DNA of 64,000 nucleotides from Aldrovandia affinis (lineage: Eukaryota > Chordata > Actinopteri > Notacanthiformes > Halosauridae). Positions 12,424-25,956 of the stretch are shown piece after piece. The position numbers and the translations under genes were made by a program. Below the pieces are notes generated by a model, which saw nothing but the letters and a program-made list of their open reading frames with translations, did not search any database and had not been told where the DNA came from. The stretch is taken from contig JAINUG010000137.1 in NCBI GenBank assembly GCA_029706075.1, positions 2,654,501-2,718,500 of the forward strand, given 5' to 3'. Position 1 is the stretch's first letter; each line of letters begins with the position of its first letter.

Positions 12424-12990
12424 CTTCAAAGATTCAAAGATTCAAAGATTTCTGTATTTGTCGTTGTCTTTGTACACTTGCGTGCATAAAAAAAACGAAA
12501 TATCGTTCCCCCCAGCCCTCAGCAGTACTACAGTAAAAGACAACAATCACAAATAGGCTAAAATATAAAAACATAAAACAGTTTGCATAAAAACAAGGGC
12601 ACGGAGGCTCCTGTACCTTTTCCCCGATGGCAGGAGGGAAAACAGTCTATGGAAAGGGTGGTGAGGGTCCCTTATGATGCTGGTGGCCCTGCGAGTGCAG
12701 CGCTGGTTGTAGATCTCCAGCAGGGGACGGGAGAGGGCACCAATGATCTTACTGGCTAACTTCACAATCCTGCTCAGCTGATGTTTCTCCAGTGCCTTGC
12801 AGCTGCCGAACCAGGACGTGAGGCCATAAGATATGACAGATTCAATGGTGCCCCTGTAAAAGGTGGTGAGATGGGGGGCAGGGAGGCCTGCCTTTTTCAG
12901 ACGCCGGAGGGGATGGAGCCGCTGGTGAGCCTTACTTGTGCCTGGTTGGTGCATATCCATTTCTTTGGCGTGATGTGAGCCTGCCATGCT
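12424..12990 (-). repeat. LINE 3' end with ORF2 C-terminus
   Basis: The - strand frame 12987-12547 encodes about 146 residues with motifs seen after the reverse transcriptase of fish non-LTR elements: LTTFYRGTIESVISYG, KLASKIIG, and HRLFSLLPSGKRYRSLRA. A 3' UTR with the cgatatttcgt motif follows, then a tail of aatcttTG-type heptamers at 12424-12450. The 5' part, including the polymerase core, is missing. The clade (CR1, L2 or Rex-like) cannot be fixed without alignment. Confidence 0.75.
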
Positions 12991-14810
12991 GTTTCGGATA
13001 GTTTTTACCGGTGTATCCTACCTCAAATTGTAAATGAGGGTGTTTCATTTATTTGATTTCGTAATTAGAACCAGTCTTAGTAAATTGGTCGTTAATGTGT
13101 TGCTATTTGCAACCGCAAAATAGCCACAACAAAATAGCAACCATCTTGGCTACTATCTTAGTAAATCTGGCCCTCTGTGTTTCCAGAACAGAACAATAAG
13201 AGTTTTATCTTACGTTTGACCCTTTCTCCAGGCATCCATCTTGTTGTTCTGGAACAATGTCAAATACATCATCAAACTTTCACGCTCAAATACTTGTAGC
13301 TCAACATTAAAACTTGAAATCCACCAGCCACCCAGAGCTAGGCACGAACAGCCTTTCCTTTGCGTTCCGTGGACACACTGATGGATGGATGTGTTCCATC
13401 TGCAACGTCAGCCATGTAAGCCTTTACCCTGAATCCTGTATCCCACTCATTTACACACACGCCATATGAGATCTGCTGGCACAAGTGTCCGTCTATAATG
13501 TAAGCACATACGTTTTGGGGAATTATATATCCACAGCTGTGGGACTTATTTTGGTGGTTCTGATGCTTAAATGAAGCACAGCTGTGGGACTTTAAGGTTA
13601 AATATTCTTATGTATATTCATAAATGATCCATTCAAATTAGGGAACATTTGGTATTATTAGCAAAGCTGTTTATTTGTTTAGTGTCGGCAGCCAAGATAA
13701 TGAGTCCATTGAGAAACAAGAAACAGCAGCCAGCTGAAAATGAAAACTATTTGGATGGATTAAGGTATCAAATGATCACACTTCGGATCTGCCCGCATTG
13801 CTCACGTATATTCCATCAAACTGAAAACTTCCCCAAGGGTTTTGTCTCTAAATATGATCATAGAATTTGAATTTGACAAACTGAATGTGAAATTAATCTG
13901 GTGAAATATTACATCATCAATATAGTCCAAAAAGAGTAAAAAATATATTTTTATCATTAACAAACTGCACAACTATATATCGACTTGCCATATCTACATT
14001 AATACATTATATAATCAAATACATACATTTTATATTATGATCCGCAAATATTCAATTGGTTATTAATGTTATAACTGTGGTCCATGTTTTTAAGGTGAAA
14101 TTGAGATGGATCAGCTCGGAAATTCACATGATTCTAAGGTGCAGAAACATTTCAAGGTACAATGAATAGCCTAAATATGCAACCTTTATGAATCTAAGAT
14201 AAAATATGTCGATGATGAATCTAGCCAATGAATGTATGGACACATCAACAGATAGAAATGTTATCGTACGTATAATTTAAACCATGACAATGCCCTGCAT
14301 GTTCAAGAATTTATGGCATGCCAGGGATGGTGAGTCAGCCCAAGGTTAAATATATAAATTTGAAGTATGGCTGTCATCACATCATTTTATATTAGGTAAT
14401 AAAGAATATTTCACCATTTGTTTGCCCAGCAGATCAACCCTGTCAGACCTGCTCCTGTATGTCCAGAAGAGACTCTACATTATAAATCTGCACAATCTTC
14501 CATGACACTAATTCCTTATTTATTTCTGTAATATGAGCATTTCTGAAATTTTTTCCATATCAGTGCACCTGGAACTGCTTAAAATATCACCACTGTGCCG
14601 ATACATATATCAATATCCATATATATTTTTCCAGATTTCGTTCTGAATTGTAATTTCAACATACTGGCAAAGGTCAGCATGACTTTTATTGACAACTTGA
14701 GTTTAATTACTTTAAAATATAACACCGCTAAACAATGATAAACCATGACGATAAACCAAATGGACATGGACAACGATAAACCAAATGGACATGAGCTAAA
14801 ACTTAATCTG
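12991..14810. other. no gene seen
   Basis: AT-rich. The open frame at 13649-13870 has no recognisable domain and no flanking splice sites I trust. Nothing else was identified. Confidence 0.45.
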
Positions 14811-14952
14811 TAGTGGTTCTGTGTGGCTCAGTAGGTAGAGCATGGCACAAACAACGCTTAGGTTGTGGGTTCACATATACTGAAAAAAGTATGCATTCAC
14901 CACTGTAAGTCTCTTTGGATAAAAGCGTCTGCTAAATGGCATATATTATATA
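14811..14952 (+). repeat. SINE family B copy
   Basis: Carries the gttctgtgtggctcagtagg head, a shortened B-box region, the cacatatactg body, and the tail ctttggataaaagcgtctgc with atggcatatatt. It lacks part of the middle compared with the copy at 44543. Confidence 0.75.
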
Positions 14953-15040
14953 TAATAAGAGAGACTGATATAATAAAAAATTATTAAATCCAACATATAA
15001 TTCAGTTTTTCCATGCTGTATTATCTTACAGGTAAAAACA

Positions 15041-15345
15041 GTCCATTACCAGCTCTGGCCAGGAGTGCCACCAGGGGACGACGATTGGCTGTCTGCCCCA
15101 GGGAGGGGGAGGGAAGCCGACAGGACGTTTGCTGCGCACAGGAGTGGCTCTGTAGTACCAGAGTTATGGTCGATGGCCTGGCGAGTGCTGTCTCGAAGGA
15201 GATGATACTTCGCCTTCATCACGACCGGTCACAGGCCTACGGCAGCGAACTCACATTACAAGGGGGATTGACTTGAAAATAGCGGGTGTAATTGGCTCCC
15301 AAATTGAAAATGGGATAAAATCAGAAACAAAATCTAAAAAAAAAC
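15041..15345 (+). repeat. SINE family C copy, headless
   Basis: It matches other family C copies from ctctggccaggagtgccacc onward, through ccccagggagggggaggg, gccgacaggacgtttgctgc and a 3' end ctcccaaattg plus A-rich tail. The tRNA-like head is absent. The family also occurs at 21013, 27876, 30640 (-), 37857, 39790 (-), 49278 and 50947. Confidence 0.7.
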
Positions 15346-16777
15346 TAAAAAAACAGTTCATTACGAGGCGCACGAAGGTGAAAGAAGGTTAGAGGAGTAT
15401 GCCCCGATCATGCGGAGCCAGGTACGGGAGAACACATTTCCCAGCCCATGTGGTTCCCAGATTCCTCCCTGTAAGAGGAGGACACTTGACTCACGATGTT
15501 GAGTCCGCTTCACGTGCCTTTCCTCTCTCACCAGCATTCATCACTTCTCCCAAAGTGAATTCACAATGAGGCTGGAAACACATGGGCGCTTGGCAACCCC
15601 CTGAGCGGCCTGCTGTCTCTCCGCACACAGGCCCATTTTTCATTTATCACTCACATTCATCAATCCACCGTATGATGTCATGGCAGGAGCTGGAGTCGAT
15701 GCAACCAGTTGATTGGACTGTTCGCGGGATTACATAAGATGACATATGGTCGCCACGGAGCTGGGAAGTCTAAATACCCTCTTAAATACCCAAATACACA
15801 TAAGAATTATAGATCGAATGGAGCTGCATCATAAATTAAGTCCAATTACCTTTTGGTACCTTCCGTAACCGACGTCCACAACATTCAGACTGCTGATTAA
15901 AACAGGCCCCTGGTAATTCTTTTCAACCTATGAACTATGCTGAGTGAGTCAAATAACAAAGGAAGCAGGTGGACTGGACAAAATGTAACATTAGCAATAA
16001 AACAAGTATTTAAGCCAGGGACTGAGAAAATGCGATACAAAAGGTCCTTAACGCTGCGATTGACTCATTATCTGTGATAATAGGGATTTTATGTCAATCC
16101 TATGTATTTTCAGGGTAAGTGTCAGTGACCGCCATTGCAGCGTGGAACATATAATTCAGCTCTAAATTGATGTTTTGGACAAAGCACAGGCAGAACGGCT
16201 TTGGCAGTTGTCATCGCAGCTTGGGGTTTAAATCCAGCACAGTATTTTGGGACCAGAATTGACCTCCAGGAGCAAATTTTAAGAGTCATATGAACGAAAA
16301 TGAAGTACTGGTAAAGGTAGATGTCATATTTGTTTAACTTCTAGATTTGGGAGTCCAAAGAGACAGGCTTTTTTTTTGGAAAGGACTGGCAGCCAGGCTT
16401 GTGAGAGTGTGTTCAGCTTCTGACAAATGATGTCTCAAGTGCTGTTTTCAAAACAGACTGTCAGGCACATGTCCATCCACTGCGCTGCAAAACGACCGAG
16501 TTTACAGAGGAACGCGCACTTAATCATTCGTCTTTTTGAAGTTTCGGTAATGAAGTCCTTTTGGGAGTGTTTGAAGCTGAAGGGGACTCTTTTCATTAAG
16601 CTCAATAAAGGAGACAAAGCAGGACTATTCAGTGGAGCGTACGATATAATGGGAAACACATGCTGCCAAGATTGAGTTAAAAAAATCAAAATGTATCATT
16701 TCGTTGAATGGGCACAGCACACATGCTTCTCTTAACAATAGTCACCTCTTGCACCTCTTCTGCAAACACGCATATCA
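15346..16777. other. no gene seen
   Basis: No exon recognised on either strand. The overlapping frames at 16427-16689 show no known protein. Confidence 0.45.
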
Positions 16778-16965
16778 TTTACATTTACATTTTAAGCATT
16801 TAGCAGACGCTCTTATCCAGAGCGACTTACAAGATGTGCATTAATACATGATAAGAACAATCATAGTTTGCGCAAGAGATCAGTGCAGTAGTACAGCGAT
16901 AGACACCATTGTTGTTGGCAGCTGCATACCATACCTGTAACACTGGGAAGGAAAAGGGTGCCACA
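16778..16965 (-). repeat. L2-type LINE 3' UTR fragment
   Basis: The - strand sequence contains ccagtgttacaggtatggta, a degraded 3' UTR matching 5200-5420, and the shared tail ctctggataagagcgtctgc near 16800. No coding part is left. Confidence 0.6.
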
Positions 16966-17349
16966 ATCTGCTCAAACTCTGCACACATTTAGGCACCTCT
17001 ATTTCCAATGCTTATGGTTACACTGGGCTGTCCCACTTTGGGTTCCCCCAAAGTCAACTGTACTTTAGCTCCTAAAGCATACACTGCTGCCTACTGTTAT
17101 ACTATACCAAATATAATTTGTCAAAAGTAAGGTACAGTGCATGCTAGTTATGGCCCAGCCAATTTGGAAAGCTCTTCAAATGAAATGCCTCTGTAATGAT
17201 ACTGAATACGAAGCAATCAAGGCCCATACATTTTTCAAAACACACAATACATTCAGTAATTACTTCTCAATCAATCAGTCACTTCTTACGCACAATTGTT
17301 TGCTTGGACTGAAAGTATAAAATAAAAGTAATAATTACACTGAAACAAG

Positions 17350-17843
17350 AGTGTGGAAGGCGTCGGTCTAGGCAGGGGAATCGGGGTGATTAACGGCCAC
17401 GCCCACTGGCAGAGCAGCTGGGGCACACAGCTGTGCAGCGTTATCTAATCGTACCTGTGTGCTTAGAGCCGCTCTGCTCTCTTAGTAGGTGGCTGGGACA
17501 CGGGACCTGAGAGACAACCGAGAGAAACTGAAAAGGAAAAGGAAAAGGAAAAGTTTTTGGAACTTTTTTTGAAACTGAAAAGGAAAAGTGTAGTGATGTG
17601 TCGTGTTTATTGTTTTGTTTTGCCGAAAGGTGCTTTTATTTAGTTTGTTATTTTGATTTATGGTTTTTGGCCCGGACCCGTGAGGCGGAACGGCTGAAGT
17701 TTCTTTTATTTATCTGTATAGTGTGGCTCCCTCTCTCCCTGTGGGAGAGATAATAAATATTCCGGTTCGCAGACCGAACAGCCCAATCCCTGCGTCCTGC
17801 TGCTTTGTTCCGAGCCTGGTCTTGTCGCCCGGCGTGTGACAAA
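17350..17843 (+). mobile_element. possible solo LTR
   Basis: A segment of about 490 bases begins tgtggaaggcg and ends cggcgtgtgaca. It contains an aataaa signal at about 17751 followed by cgcagaccgaac and a C-rich end, which is the layout of an R-U5 region. The bases caaga occur just outside or at both ends, so a 4 to 5 bp target duplication is possible. No internal retroelement genes are nearby. Without a second copy this remains a guess. Confidence 0.35.
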
Positions 17844-19390
17844 GATGTTTGATGTAAAATTTCACCTTTAGAAAAAGGAATTCAGGCACTAAAAATGAAT
17901 TTGATCGTTCTGTGAGAACACATACAAGTTTGCATTTTGAGCTGGTAGAGTAACAAAAAATGAAAGGAGGTAGAGTTGAGAATTGAGGCGCTCAAAACAG
18001 GAACACATTTATGAAATGGAGGAGTGGAGCACCTTTTTCACTCAAGATACCCAGCCCTGTGTTGAACATACACTTTTAGTTTAAATATTAAAAGTACTTA
18101 TCTCCCTCTTCTTTTGACAAAAAATTTAATTAAATGAATATATTTTTTAAAAGGTGCAGCGGTTGGAATGAACCCCAACCCCACCAGACTCTGAGTTTCC
18201 TGGGAGATACTCAACCCCTGTAACCAAAAGGAATCCAAACAAATTAAAAGCCACTAATAGGGAAACAAAGGCATGGAGCTTCTCCTGTTGGCAAAGGGAA
18301 GTGGCTTCGCACTGTCAAGGAGGACAACATGAGTGGGGCTGCAAAATGAAGTTTAACAGGAACAAATGCAAAAGAGAGGGGGGGGGGCATTTCAGAACTG
18401 CAAAAACAGATGAAAAGGGAATTCAAATACATTTCTTGGCTACAAACCAACCGTCTAATACACTAAACCATATGGATGGAGCAGTCACAGAAAAAGTTTG
18501 AGGGTACAGAACTGAAGACCACACAACTAACAAAAACTGACGTGCTTCACGACCTTCTCATCCAAAAAAGGGCAAATTGTGTTTGTTACCACAAAGGCAA
18601 ATATAACAAATAAAGAATGAGCATTTTTGCAGACACTTAAACTGGACAAATGCCATCGCAGTATTTTCTCATGATGCAGCAGTTGTCTAATGTCTCCCAT
18701 GAATAACACATGGATGTTCATAATACTTTTTCTTGACTCATATTGTTGCAATACAAAGCTGTTGTTTTTTTCCCCCACCCCAGCACAATGTACAGCACAA
18801 GAACATTGCAATGGAAACTTGGGGAAGGAGGTGAGAGCCTGGATTCAATCAATGTCTGTCCTTGACTTTGACTGACAATTCAATTCAAATGTTATTTTTC
18901 AATCTTAACCTCAAAAAATGTTCAGCAATCACCACAATTGACTTGCCAAACTGATTGTGAAGAGAAAAAAAAAGCAATTGCATTTATTTTTAAGTCAAAC
19001 GTTTGTAGGACAAATGTTGATGGAATTCCACAGTGTCAAAGCGACAGTGTTTGGATAATCAATCAACATGAGTTATTTTAGGCCTTGGGTCACAGATGCC
19101 ATACAGAACAAAAATCATACTTTGCAACCTGCCTTCAGTCAATCTATAACCTACAACTGTCTCTCACTCCACAGACCTCTACAGTTGCTGACCCTCATTT
19201 CACTGCAGTGGACAGAAAGGCTGCCTTCAGTCACTTTGACTGTTCAGTGTCTTCCAGGAAACTAGAGCAACAGCATAGTGTCTTCCCTTATCTATAACCT
19301 ACAACTGTCTCTCTTCAGTGTCTTCCCTTATCTATAACCTACAACTGTCTCTCACTCCACAGCAGTTGGGTGCCATTTTTAAACACAGAC
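17844..19390. other. no gene seen
   Basis: Short frames only. At 19140-19350 the phrase tctataacctacaactgtct is repeated three times, a small local tandem duplication. Confidence 0.45.
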
Positions 19391-19416
19391 ATCATTTTAT
19401 ACCACACATACCACAC

Positions 19417-19591
19417 TCACACACACACTCATACACACACACACACACACATACCACACACACACACACACACTCATACACACACACACACATACCACAC
19501 TCACACACACACTCATACACACACACACACTTCCACTCACACACACACACACACACACACTCATACACACAAACACACACACACACACACC

Positions 19592-19643
<52 letters not shown>

Positions 19644-19688
19644 TATATACACAAGCATGCAAGCACACACACACACACACACACACTT
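19417..19688. repeat. long (AC)n array
   Basis: About 270 bases of AC dinucleotides interrupted by cata, ctcat and aagca variants. The His/Thr-rich open frames across it are repeat artefacts. Confidence 0.95.
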
Positions 19689-20923
19689 TAATATGGATCC
19701 ATCCAGACAACTGAAGTGACCACTTTCCCATTCTAAACATTTTTATGAGGGAGAGATATCCACGCTGAACATTTGAAAGGCCAGAGCGATCCGGCATATT
19801 GTTTCCTATTTTGTAAGAGGAAGCATTTACAGTGCCAAGAGCCTGTGCCATGTTCCGTACGTCCTTCAAATAAATACAGCCCGCAGTATCAAGGAGCAGC
19901 TGTAATAATGAGAAATGGACAAAGCTCAAAAGTGTACAGGAAAGGTTTCACACTACTGTACATTTGCGGTTGTGATCTTCATCCTTAATAGTATGCTTCC
20001 TCGCGCACTGAACCCATCTGTGCACACACACACACACACAAGAGTCCCGATTAAACCAGAGCACTCTGCTCAAATCTCCTGTCTCAGCCAACCTGCAAGT
20101 GCTTACCCACAATGCTGAAGGGAAAACGGCCCTGCGAGTACAAGATCGGCTAATTAGCCGAAATGTGGTACTCTTTCCCATTGTTTAAATAGTGTGATTA
20201 AAGGTTTTAAGCAGTGATTCCCTGCTTCTGTCATGGATTAGGTATACATTAACAGAAATCCTACACCGCATGGCGTGAGAAAATTTGATTACGGAATAGG
20301 GGCCTGCAGTGTCGAATGGAAATTTTAGCACCGCAATTTCCTGCCTTCTCTTCTCCCCTCTGATGTGAAACACAGTTTTGGAGAAGCACGTTTGATTTGC
20401 AGTTCTTCACAGTAAACACAGTAAAGACTGTGGCTATTCCATGTTAAACGCATTTACAGTACTGAAGGTGAACTTCAATGCACTTTTTGTGAAGGTTGAA
20501 GGTTTCCCAACATACCGTAACGACGTCCACAGAATGATTTCAAATGCATATTTTGCCCTCAAAACCACAAATATTCTCCAATCCTTGGGAACCGCTTCCA
20601 AAAGTGTGTTTTTCTCCAGTTTCGATTATGTACGGTGTATTAAATGATGATCCAGGGATCAGATGAACTGTGCATCCTGGCTACATGTTTCAGAATAATT
20701 CATCCGACAACACTGACAGGTTTCTGAGTGCTTTGCTGGATTGGGATTTTAGAGTCTGAGACCAAAAGAAATTCCTTGAAAGTTCTGATCAGCCATAGTG
20801 CACTGAAAACAGAGATCAGATCACACGGTATCAAAAGCTCTCCCCAACTCCAGAGCCGGCTACAGATGGAAAACATGTTGTTCACGGTTCGCTTCTCAGT
20901 CAATGCTCTCATTTCTATTGATC

Positions 20924-20954
<31 letters not shown>

Positions 20955-20975
20955 TGATGATGATGGTGATGATAA
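20924..20975. repeat. (GAT)n microsatellite
   Basis: Roughly seventeen gat triplets with ggt interruptions. Confidence 0.9.
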
Positions 20976-21012
20976 TACATCTCCCATGGTGGGTCAGCTC
21001 AAAAATCTGTTA

Positions 21013-21357
21013 AGCTCCGGCGACCGGGGTTCGATCCCACCGGCCGCGCCAGAGTCGGCTCTGGCTGGGAGTGCCACCGGGGGCGGCGATTGACTGTCCG
21101 CCCCAGGGAGGGGGGAGGGAAGCCGACAGGAAGTTTGCTGCGTACAGGAGTGGCTCTGTAGTACCGGAGTTATGGTCGACGGCCTGGCGAGTGCCGTCTC
21201 GGAGGAGACGATACTTCGCCTTCATCACTACCAGTCGCAGGGCTACGGCAGCGAACTCACAATACGAGGGGGATTGACTTGAAAATAGAGGGTGTAATTG
21301 GCTCCCAAATTGGGAGAAATGGGAGAAAATCTGAAACAAAATGTAAAAAAAAAAAAT
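21013..21357 (+). repeat. SINE family C copy
   Basis: Starts within the tRNA-like head (cggggttcgatcccaccgg, a B box) and continues through gccccagggaggggggaggg and gatacttcgccttcatcac to the cccaaattgggaga end and an A-run at 21344-21356. Confidence 0.75.
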
Positions 21358-22322
21358 GTTTGATCAGTTAAGCTCTTGAACATCCTTCTGCTGTGTGATT
21401 CTTCTTCTGTGAGACTGTTTGACTGATTCACCACTGCCCGGCAGCAGCAGTTGGCGCACACCAATTTCTCATTTGTGATCACTCCTTAAACTTTCACACA
21501 AAACGAAAGAGAAAATAGGGCTGGGGCGCTAGAGCTGCAGGTTCGAGCCTCGGCCTCAGCTACGCCACCAGCCGAATATCACAGGAGAGCCCACAGCAGC
21601 GGGACACGGTCAGCTGTCGGCGGGTTTAAGATAACCAGGGTTCCTCTGGTTACTGGGACATTTGTTACTCCTCAACTGGGCACAACAAGCCTACGGGCTG
21701 CCAGCTGTTATCAGGGAGAGAGGCGCCTATCTGGGGGAAAACATGAACGTTTCTGAGAGGCCTCATTGATCTCTACTTATTTGTTCATTTATTTATTTAA
21801 TGTTTATTTGAGTAGGGACAGATACAACATAGACACATTGCATTAACAACACGCAGATGCTCTGTCTCAAAACATTTGCAGCTTGCGCTAAGTTTCAATG
21901 TTCGTCCCTAGTTGGGCTTTTAAAAGTGAATAAGCCTACACACATAGATGTTGGACAAGACAATACAAATACAAGAAATAGAATGTACTTTTTGAAAGTT
22001 TTTTCCTGTTTTTTTTTTTAGGGGTGGAGGTGGTTGGCATTTAAGAAGCAGGTAAAATACCCCAAAACTCAAGAATGTAATACATAATTTCTTATAATGT
22101 AAAGTTCATCAGGTTATGTTACAGTTCAGAACAACCGGTGATTGAAGCTGATCTACGATCCTTAAATTTCATTTTGAAGGCCAGGATGTGACGATTCAGC
22201 ATGTTTACATTGGCCTAAAACAAAGGGGCTCAGTGCTTGTCTGTGCTGAGTAAATCTGTTTCTGCAGGCTGGAAATGTCCTCATAATCAGTCAGGTATAC
22301 AGCCCTACTCAGCTACTACATA
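21358..22322. other. no gene seen; possible degenerate SINE near 21520
   Basis: A stretch at about 21520-21600 has a B-box-like ggttcgagcctcgg and could be an old tRNA-derived SINE. Nothing else is recognised. Confidence 0.35.
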
Positions 22323-22430
22323 CAGTGGGGTCCAAAAGTCTGAGTCCACTACCAACATCTGTATTCGTTTTTGATGAATGATGAAAACAAACAGACCTTG
22401 GTAGTGGACTCAGACTTTTGGACCCCATTG
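22323..22430. mobile_element. palindromic Tc1-type MITE
   Basis: Two inverted arms of about 48 bases beginning cagtggggtccaaaagtctg meet with only about ten bases between them. TA flanks both ends (22321-22322 and 22431-22432). The arms match the terminal repeat at 1558, so this is a foldback derivative of the same Tc1-like family. Confidence 0.85.
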
Positions 22431-22432
22431 TA

Positions 22433-24948
22433 TGTATCTCCCACCTAAAATACACAAACAGCATGACATGTTTAAATATTTAAAACACATATATTTTGTT
22501 AAAAACAGTGTTGTTTATCTGGTAGACACCAATAACCACAACTACAGGGCAACAGTGTGTTTAACACAGCTGTACTAAAAATCTATTAACACAAACCCAT
22601 GAAGTTTACGGGTACAATTATACTTCACACTTTCCCTGTGTAAGTAAAATAATGTTGTACGGTAAAATTATTAACCACTCGACCCCAAATTTTGTGAATG
22701 TCCATTTCTAAATAGATTCCTGGAGTGGCTGTACAACTCAAATATTTAAAAACGCTGGGAAAGGCTAACCAAGAGAATAATGAAAAAAAAGGTTTCGGAA
22801 TTACATGCCTATAAAAGACGAAGTGAGGAAAAAGAACAGGTGAGACTCCTTGAAGATCATCTGCTTCAGCCTCTTCTCGGAATTTTCACAGGTATTACTG
22901 CTTACAGTACATATTAAAAGTGAAATACACTTTTTCCCTTTATAAATCTCCCAACCTTCAGGCGTTTCTGACTGCTTTTAACCGAGAATATTTATGGAGA
23001 AAAAAACGCTGTCATCTTATCCTACAGTAAATCAGAAAAGGTACTCTAAAGTACAGAAAGCAGATGTCTCAAAACTACGTTCAGCTCCTTTTCGGTTTGA
23101 ATAATGCATTCGCTCATTTTTTATCCCCCTGATTTGATAACACGTGTTTGAAATTTATGGCCGTGACGTTTTTCGCCCAAACATTTTATGAGCCTGACAG
23201 GAAATGGGCGCTACACAGAGTGGGTGTCCGGGGTCAACACACTCGGCTGGAGGCACTGTAACGCAGGACCAATCCACACCTGTACACGGTGTATTCAAGG
23301 TCAAAGCCCATCGTGAACAAATCTGGTACAAATCATTTTGTTGCTCCAGAGTTAATATTTTATAGGGGTGAGGAAAAGGTCTGATAAATTGCAGACAGGA
23401 TAATAATATCTCTTCCCAAAATTGTTGCCTTTTCACACTGTGATATTACATCATGTATTTGCTTTGTAGATGCCTTTATCTTATTAATATGCCGTATGTC
23501 ATCCGCAGCAAAGGTCAGTGGCCAGTAAACCAGAAAAGTGTCAATCCTCTGGTCCATGCGGTCCTGCTCACATCTCTACCGTGAAATACAGGTGCAAATC
23601 ACCCAGATATGAGCCATAGAAACAATAACATGGGAAGTTATAATGGAATAGGGACAATCAGAACTGCCACAGAATCAAAATATTAAATCAATCAATTATA
23701 CAGATAGACCGTACATTGTAAACAAGTCAACAAGTAAACAAGTCAACAAGTCAACAAGCCTCAACAACATTTTGAGGCTGACATAATGAAATAAAAAATC
23801 TAAAAATCAACTTCCATTTGCAGCCATTCCAGTCATAAGAAACTGAGCGAATTGAGATGTTTTGAGGTTCTCTAAAACCTCTGACAAAAGACCATAGAGG
23901 AACATCTTATCTTGAGAAAGTATTAGTTTCCTTGACAGTATTGGATTCTTTGTGGAGAAATGTTGCCAAGCCAAGTTGCTTCAGTCCAAAACAACCATTT
24001 GTGTCTCATTACGGGTTCTGACATTAGTCATAAGAAATTAGAGTCTCCAACTCTATTCTTAAGCACAGTCTCAACACCCTCTGCTGGAGCTGGTGATAAA
24101 TGAATTGACCCATCCTATCACAGCCACATTCATGGAACTACTTTCTTTACAGTGTTACACAAGGGCTACATTTCCATGATATTAAAAACGACTTTATTTC
24201 TAACCCACAGCATATGGTATGCTTTTGTCCAACCATTTAAATTGACTTGTGAAATGTTCTTAAGGTTCTTTAAAACATACTTTGCGCACTCCATTATGAG
24301 AGTGAAATTTATGGTCAATTATGAACATAATAGACCATATATATAGCAATGGCACACTTTAAAGTTGATTATACCTTAAATGGTCTTCCACTTAAATTCT
24401 GTACTTTTTAACTTTACAACTCTAGCCAAAGTCAAATTCTTTCAAGTTCTTTCTTAGGAAAACGAGAACTGATTTCACCCTTTCATCCTCCACTAATGAG
24501 ATTATCACTTATGAGTGTTAACAGACCCCATAGTAAAATGGTGGGAAAACATCTAAGAGCCAAACCAAATTAGTCTCTGTAGTCTAAATGCATGATGTCA
24601 CAGGTCTGTCAGTGCTGGTGTCAGTAGTGGAACCAGTGGGACTCAAGCCATAGGCTGGAAGCTACGACACACTGATTGAGTGAACCAGGCTTCCTCCACA
24701 TCACCATTCACCTGTCACACCCAATCCAGTGAGGTCCCCACATGTAACAGTTTTCTTGGATCACAAAAAGCCACACGTCTAACCATACCACATGCGATTA
24801 AGCATTAGGGTCTTGCCAACAAATAGCTTGGCCTGGAAGATGGGTCATGTAAAATTGTGTTAAAATCCAAAATAGGAGAACATAGAGCTAACGAAAGACT
24901 CCCTGGTGTTGGACGTGAAAGATTTCAGGCTGCTTAATGACCAAGTTA
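22433..24948. other. no gene seen
   Basis: AT-rich. Short direct repeats (acaagtcaac) cluster at 23719-23760. The - strand frames at 23155-23557 have no recognisable domain. Confidence 0.45.
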
Positions 24949-24950
24949 TA

Positions 24951-25492
24951 CACTGCCTGGCCAAAAAAGTCACCACCTGGATTTAACTAAGCAAATAGGT
25001 AAGAGCCTTCCATTGGATAATAGTTGGTCAGGTCTAGGTTCAGCGACATTATGTGCCCAAAGAATGAGGTCAGCTGACTACCTGAATATACTGAATGACC
25101 AGGTTTTTCCATCAATGGATTTTTTTCTTCCCTGATGGCACGGGCATATTCCAAGATGACAATGCTACAATTCATCGGGCTCAAATTGTGAAAGAGTGGT
25201 TCAGGAGCATGAGACATCATTTTCACACATGGATTGGCCCACCACAGAGTCCAGACCTTAACCCCATTGAGAATCTTTGGGATGTGCTGGAGAAGACTTT
25301 GCGCAGCGGTCCGACTCTCCCATCATCAATACAAGATCTTGGACTAATGAATGCAACTCTGGACGGAAATAAATGTTGTGACATTGCAGAAGCTTATCGA
25401 AACAATGCCATGGTGAATGCATGCCGTAATCAAAGCTAAAGGCGGTCCAACGAAATATTAGAGTGTGTGACTTGTTTTTTGGACAGGCAGTG
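24951..25492 (+). mobile_element. internally deleted Tc1-like transposon
   Basis: Short terminal repeats (cactgcctggccaaaaaagt on the left, its near inverse on the right) are flanked by TA at 24949 and 25493. The frame 25095-25439 encodes the C-terminal part of a Tc1 transposase. The second catalytic Asp lies in [11 protein letters not shown] and the third acidic residue in [17 protein letters not shown]. The DNA-binding half and the first catalytic Asp are deleted, so it cannot mobilise itself. It could still be moved by a related enzyme because both ends remain. Confidence 0.85.
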
Positions 25493-25956
25493 TATAATAC
25501 AAGTTTTATGGCAACATGTTCATTGACAGGCTTGTACAATAAAGTGGAGGACCGGCAGTGTCTGGCGAAGAATTTCAGTGTTGACTACAAAGACTGTGGA
25601 TGAGAGAGGGAAGCGTAGTTCTGACTCTGGTAGACATTAGGTCGAGGGCCAAAAATCATAAATCGGGTTTTGCTGGGTTTAACAAAAGCGTTAAATTAAA
25701 CAGTTACTCTTAAATCAAAGCCATTGGCGTGATTGCGATACCACCAGTGTTTCATTTCTATGCTGCAAGATTTATCTTGAAACTTTGTACATTACTTTTC
25801 CTAATGCCCATGTGTCTATAGTTGCCAACTTTCCCGTAAATATTTCTTGGCTTGAGGTGTGGTTTGTTTGAAGAAGACCTTGGAGAAAAATAAAGTTTAG
25901 CTTGCCTACAGGTAACTACCAAAATACAGGAAAAACCAACATAAAATGTCTTAATA

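Noticed and set aside
13649..13870. 73-codon frame with two Cys and two His (CPHCSRIFHQ)
   Set aside because: Looks faintly like a zinc finger, but spacing does not fit and there are no flanking splice sites or similar copies.
19318..19719. His/Thr-rich and Cys/Val-rich frames
   Set aside because: Direct translations of the AC/GT microsatellite.
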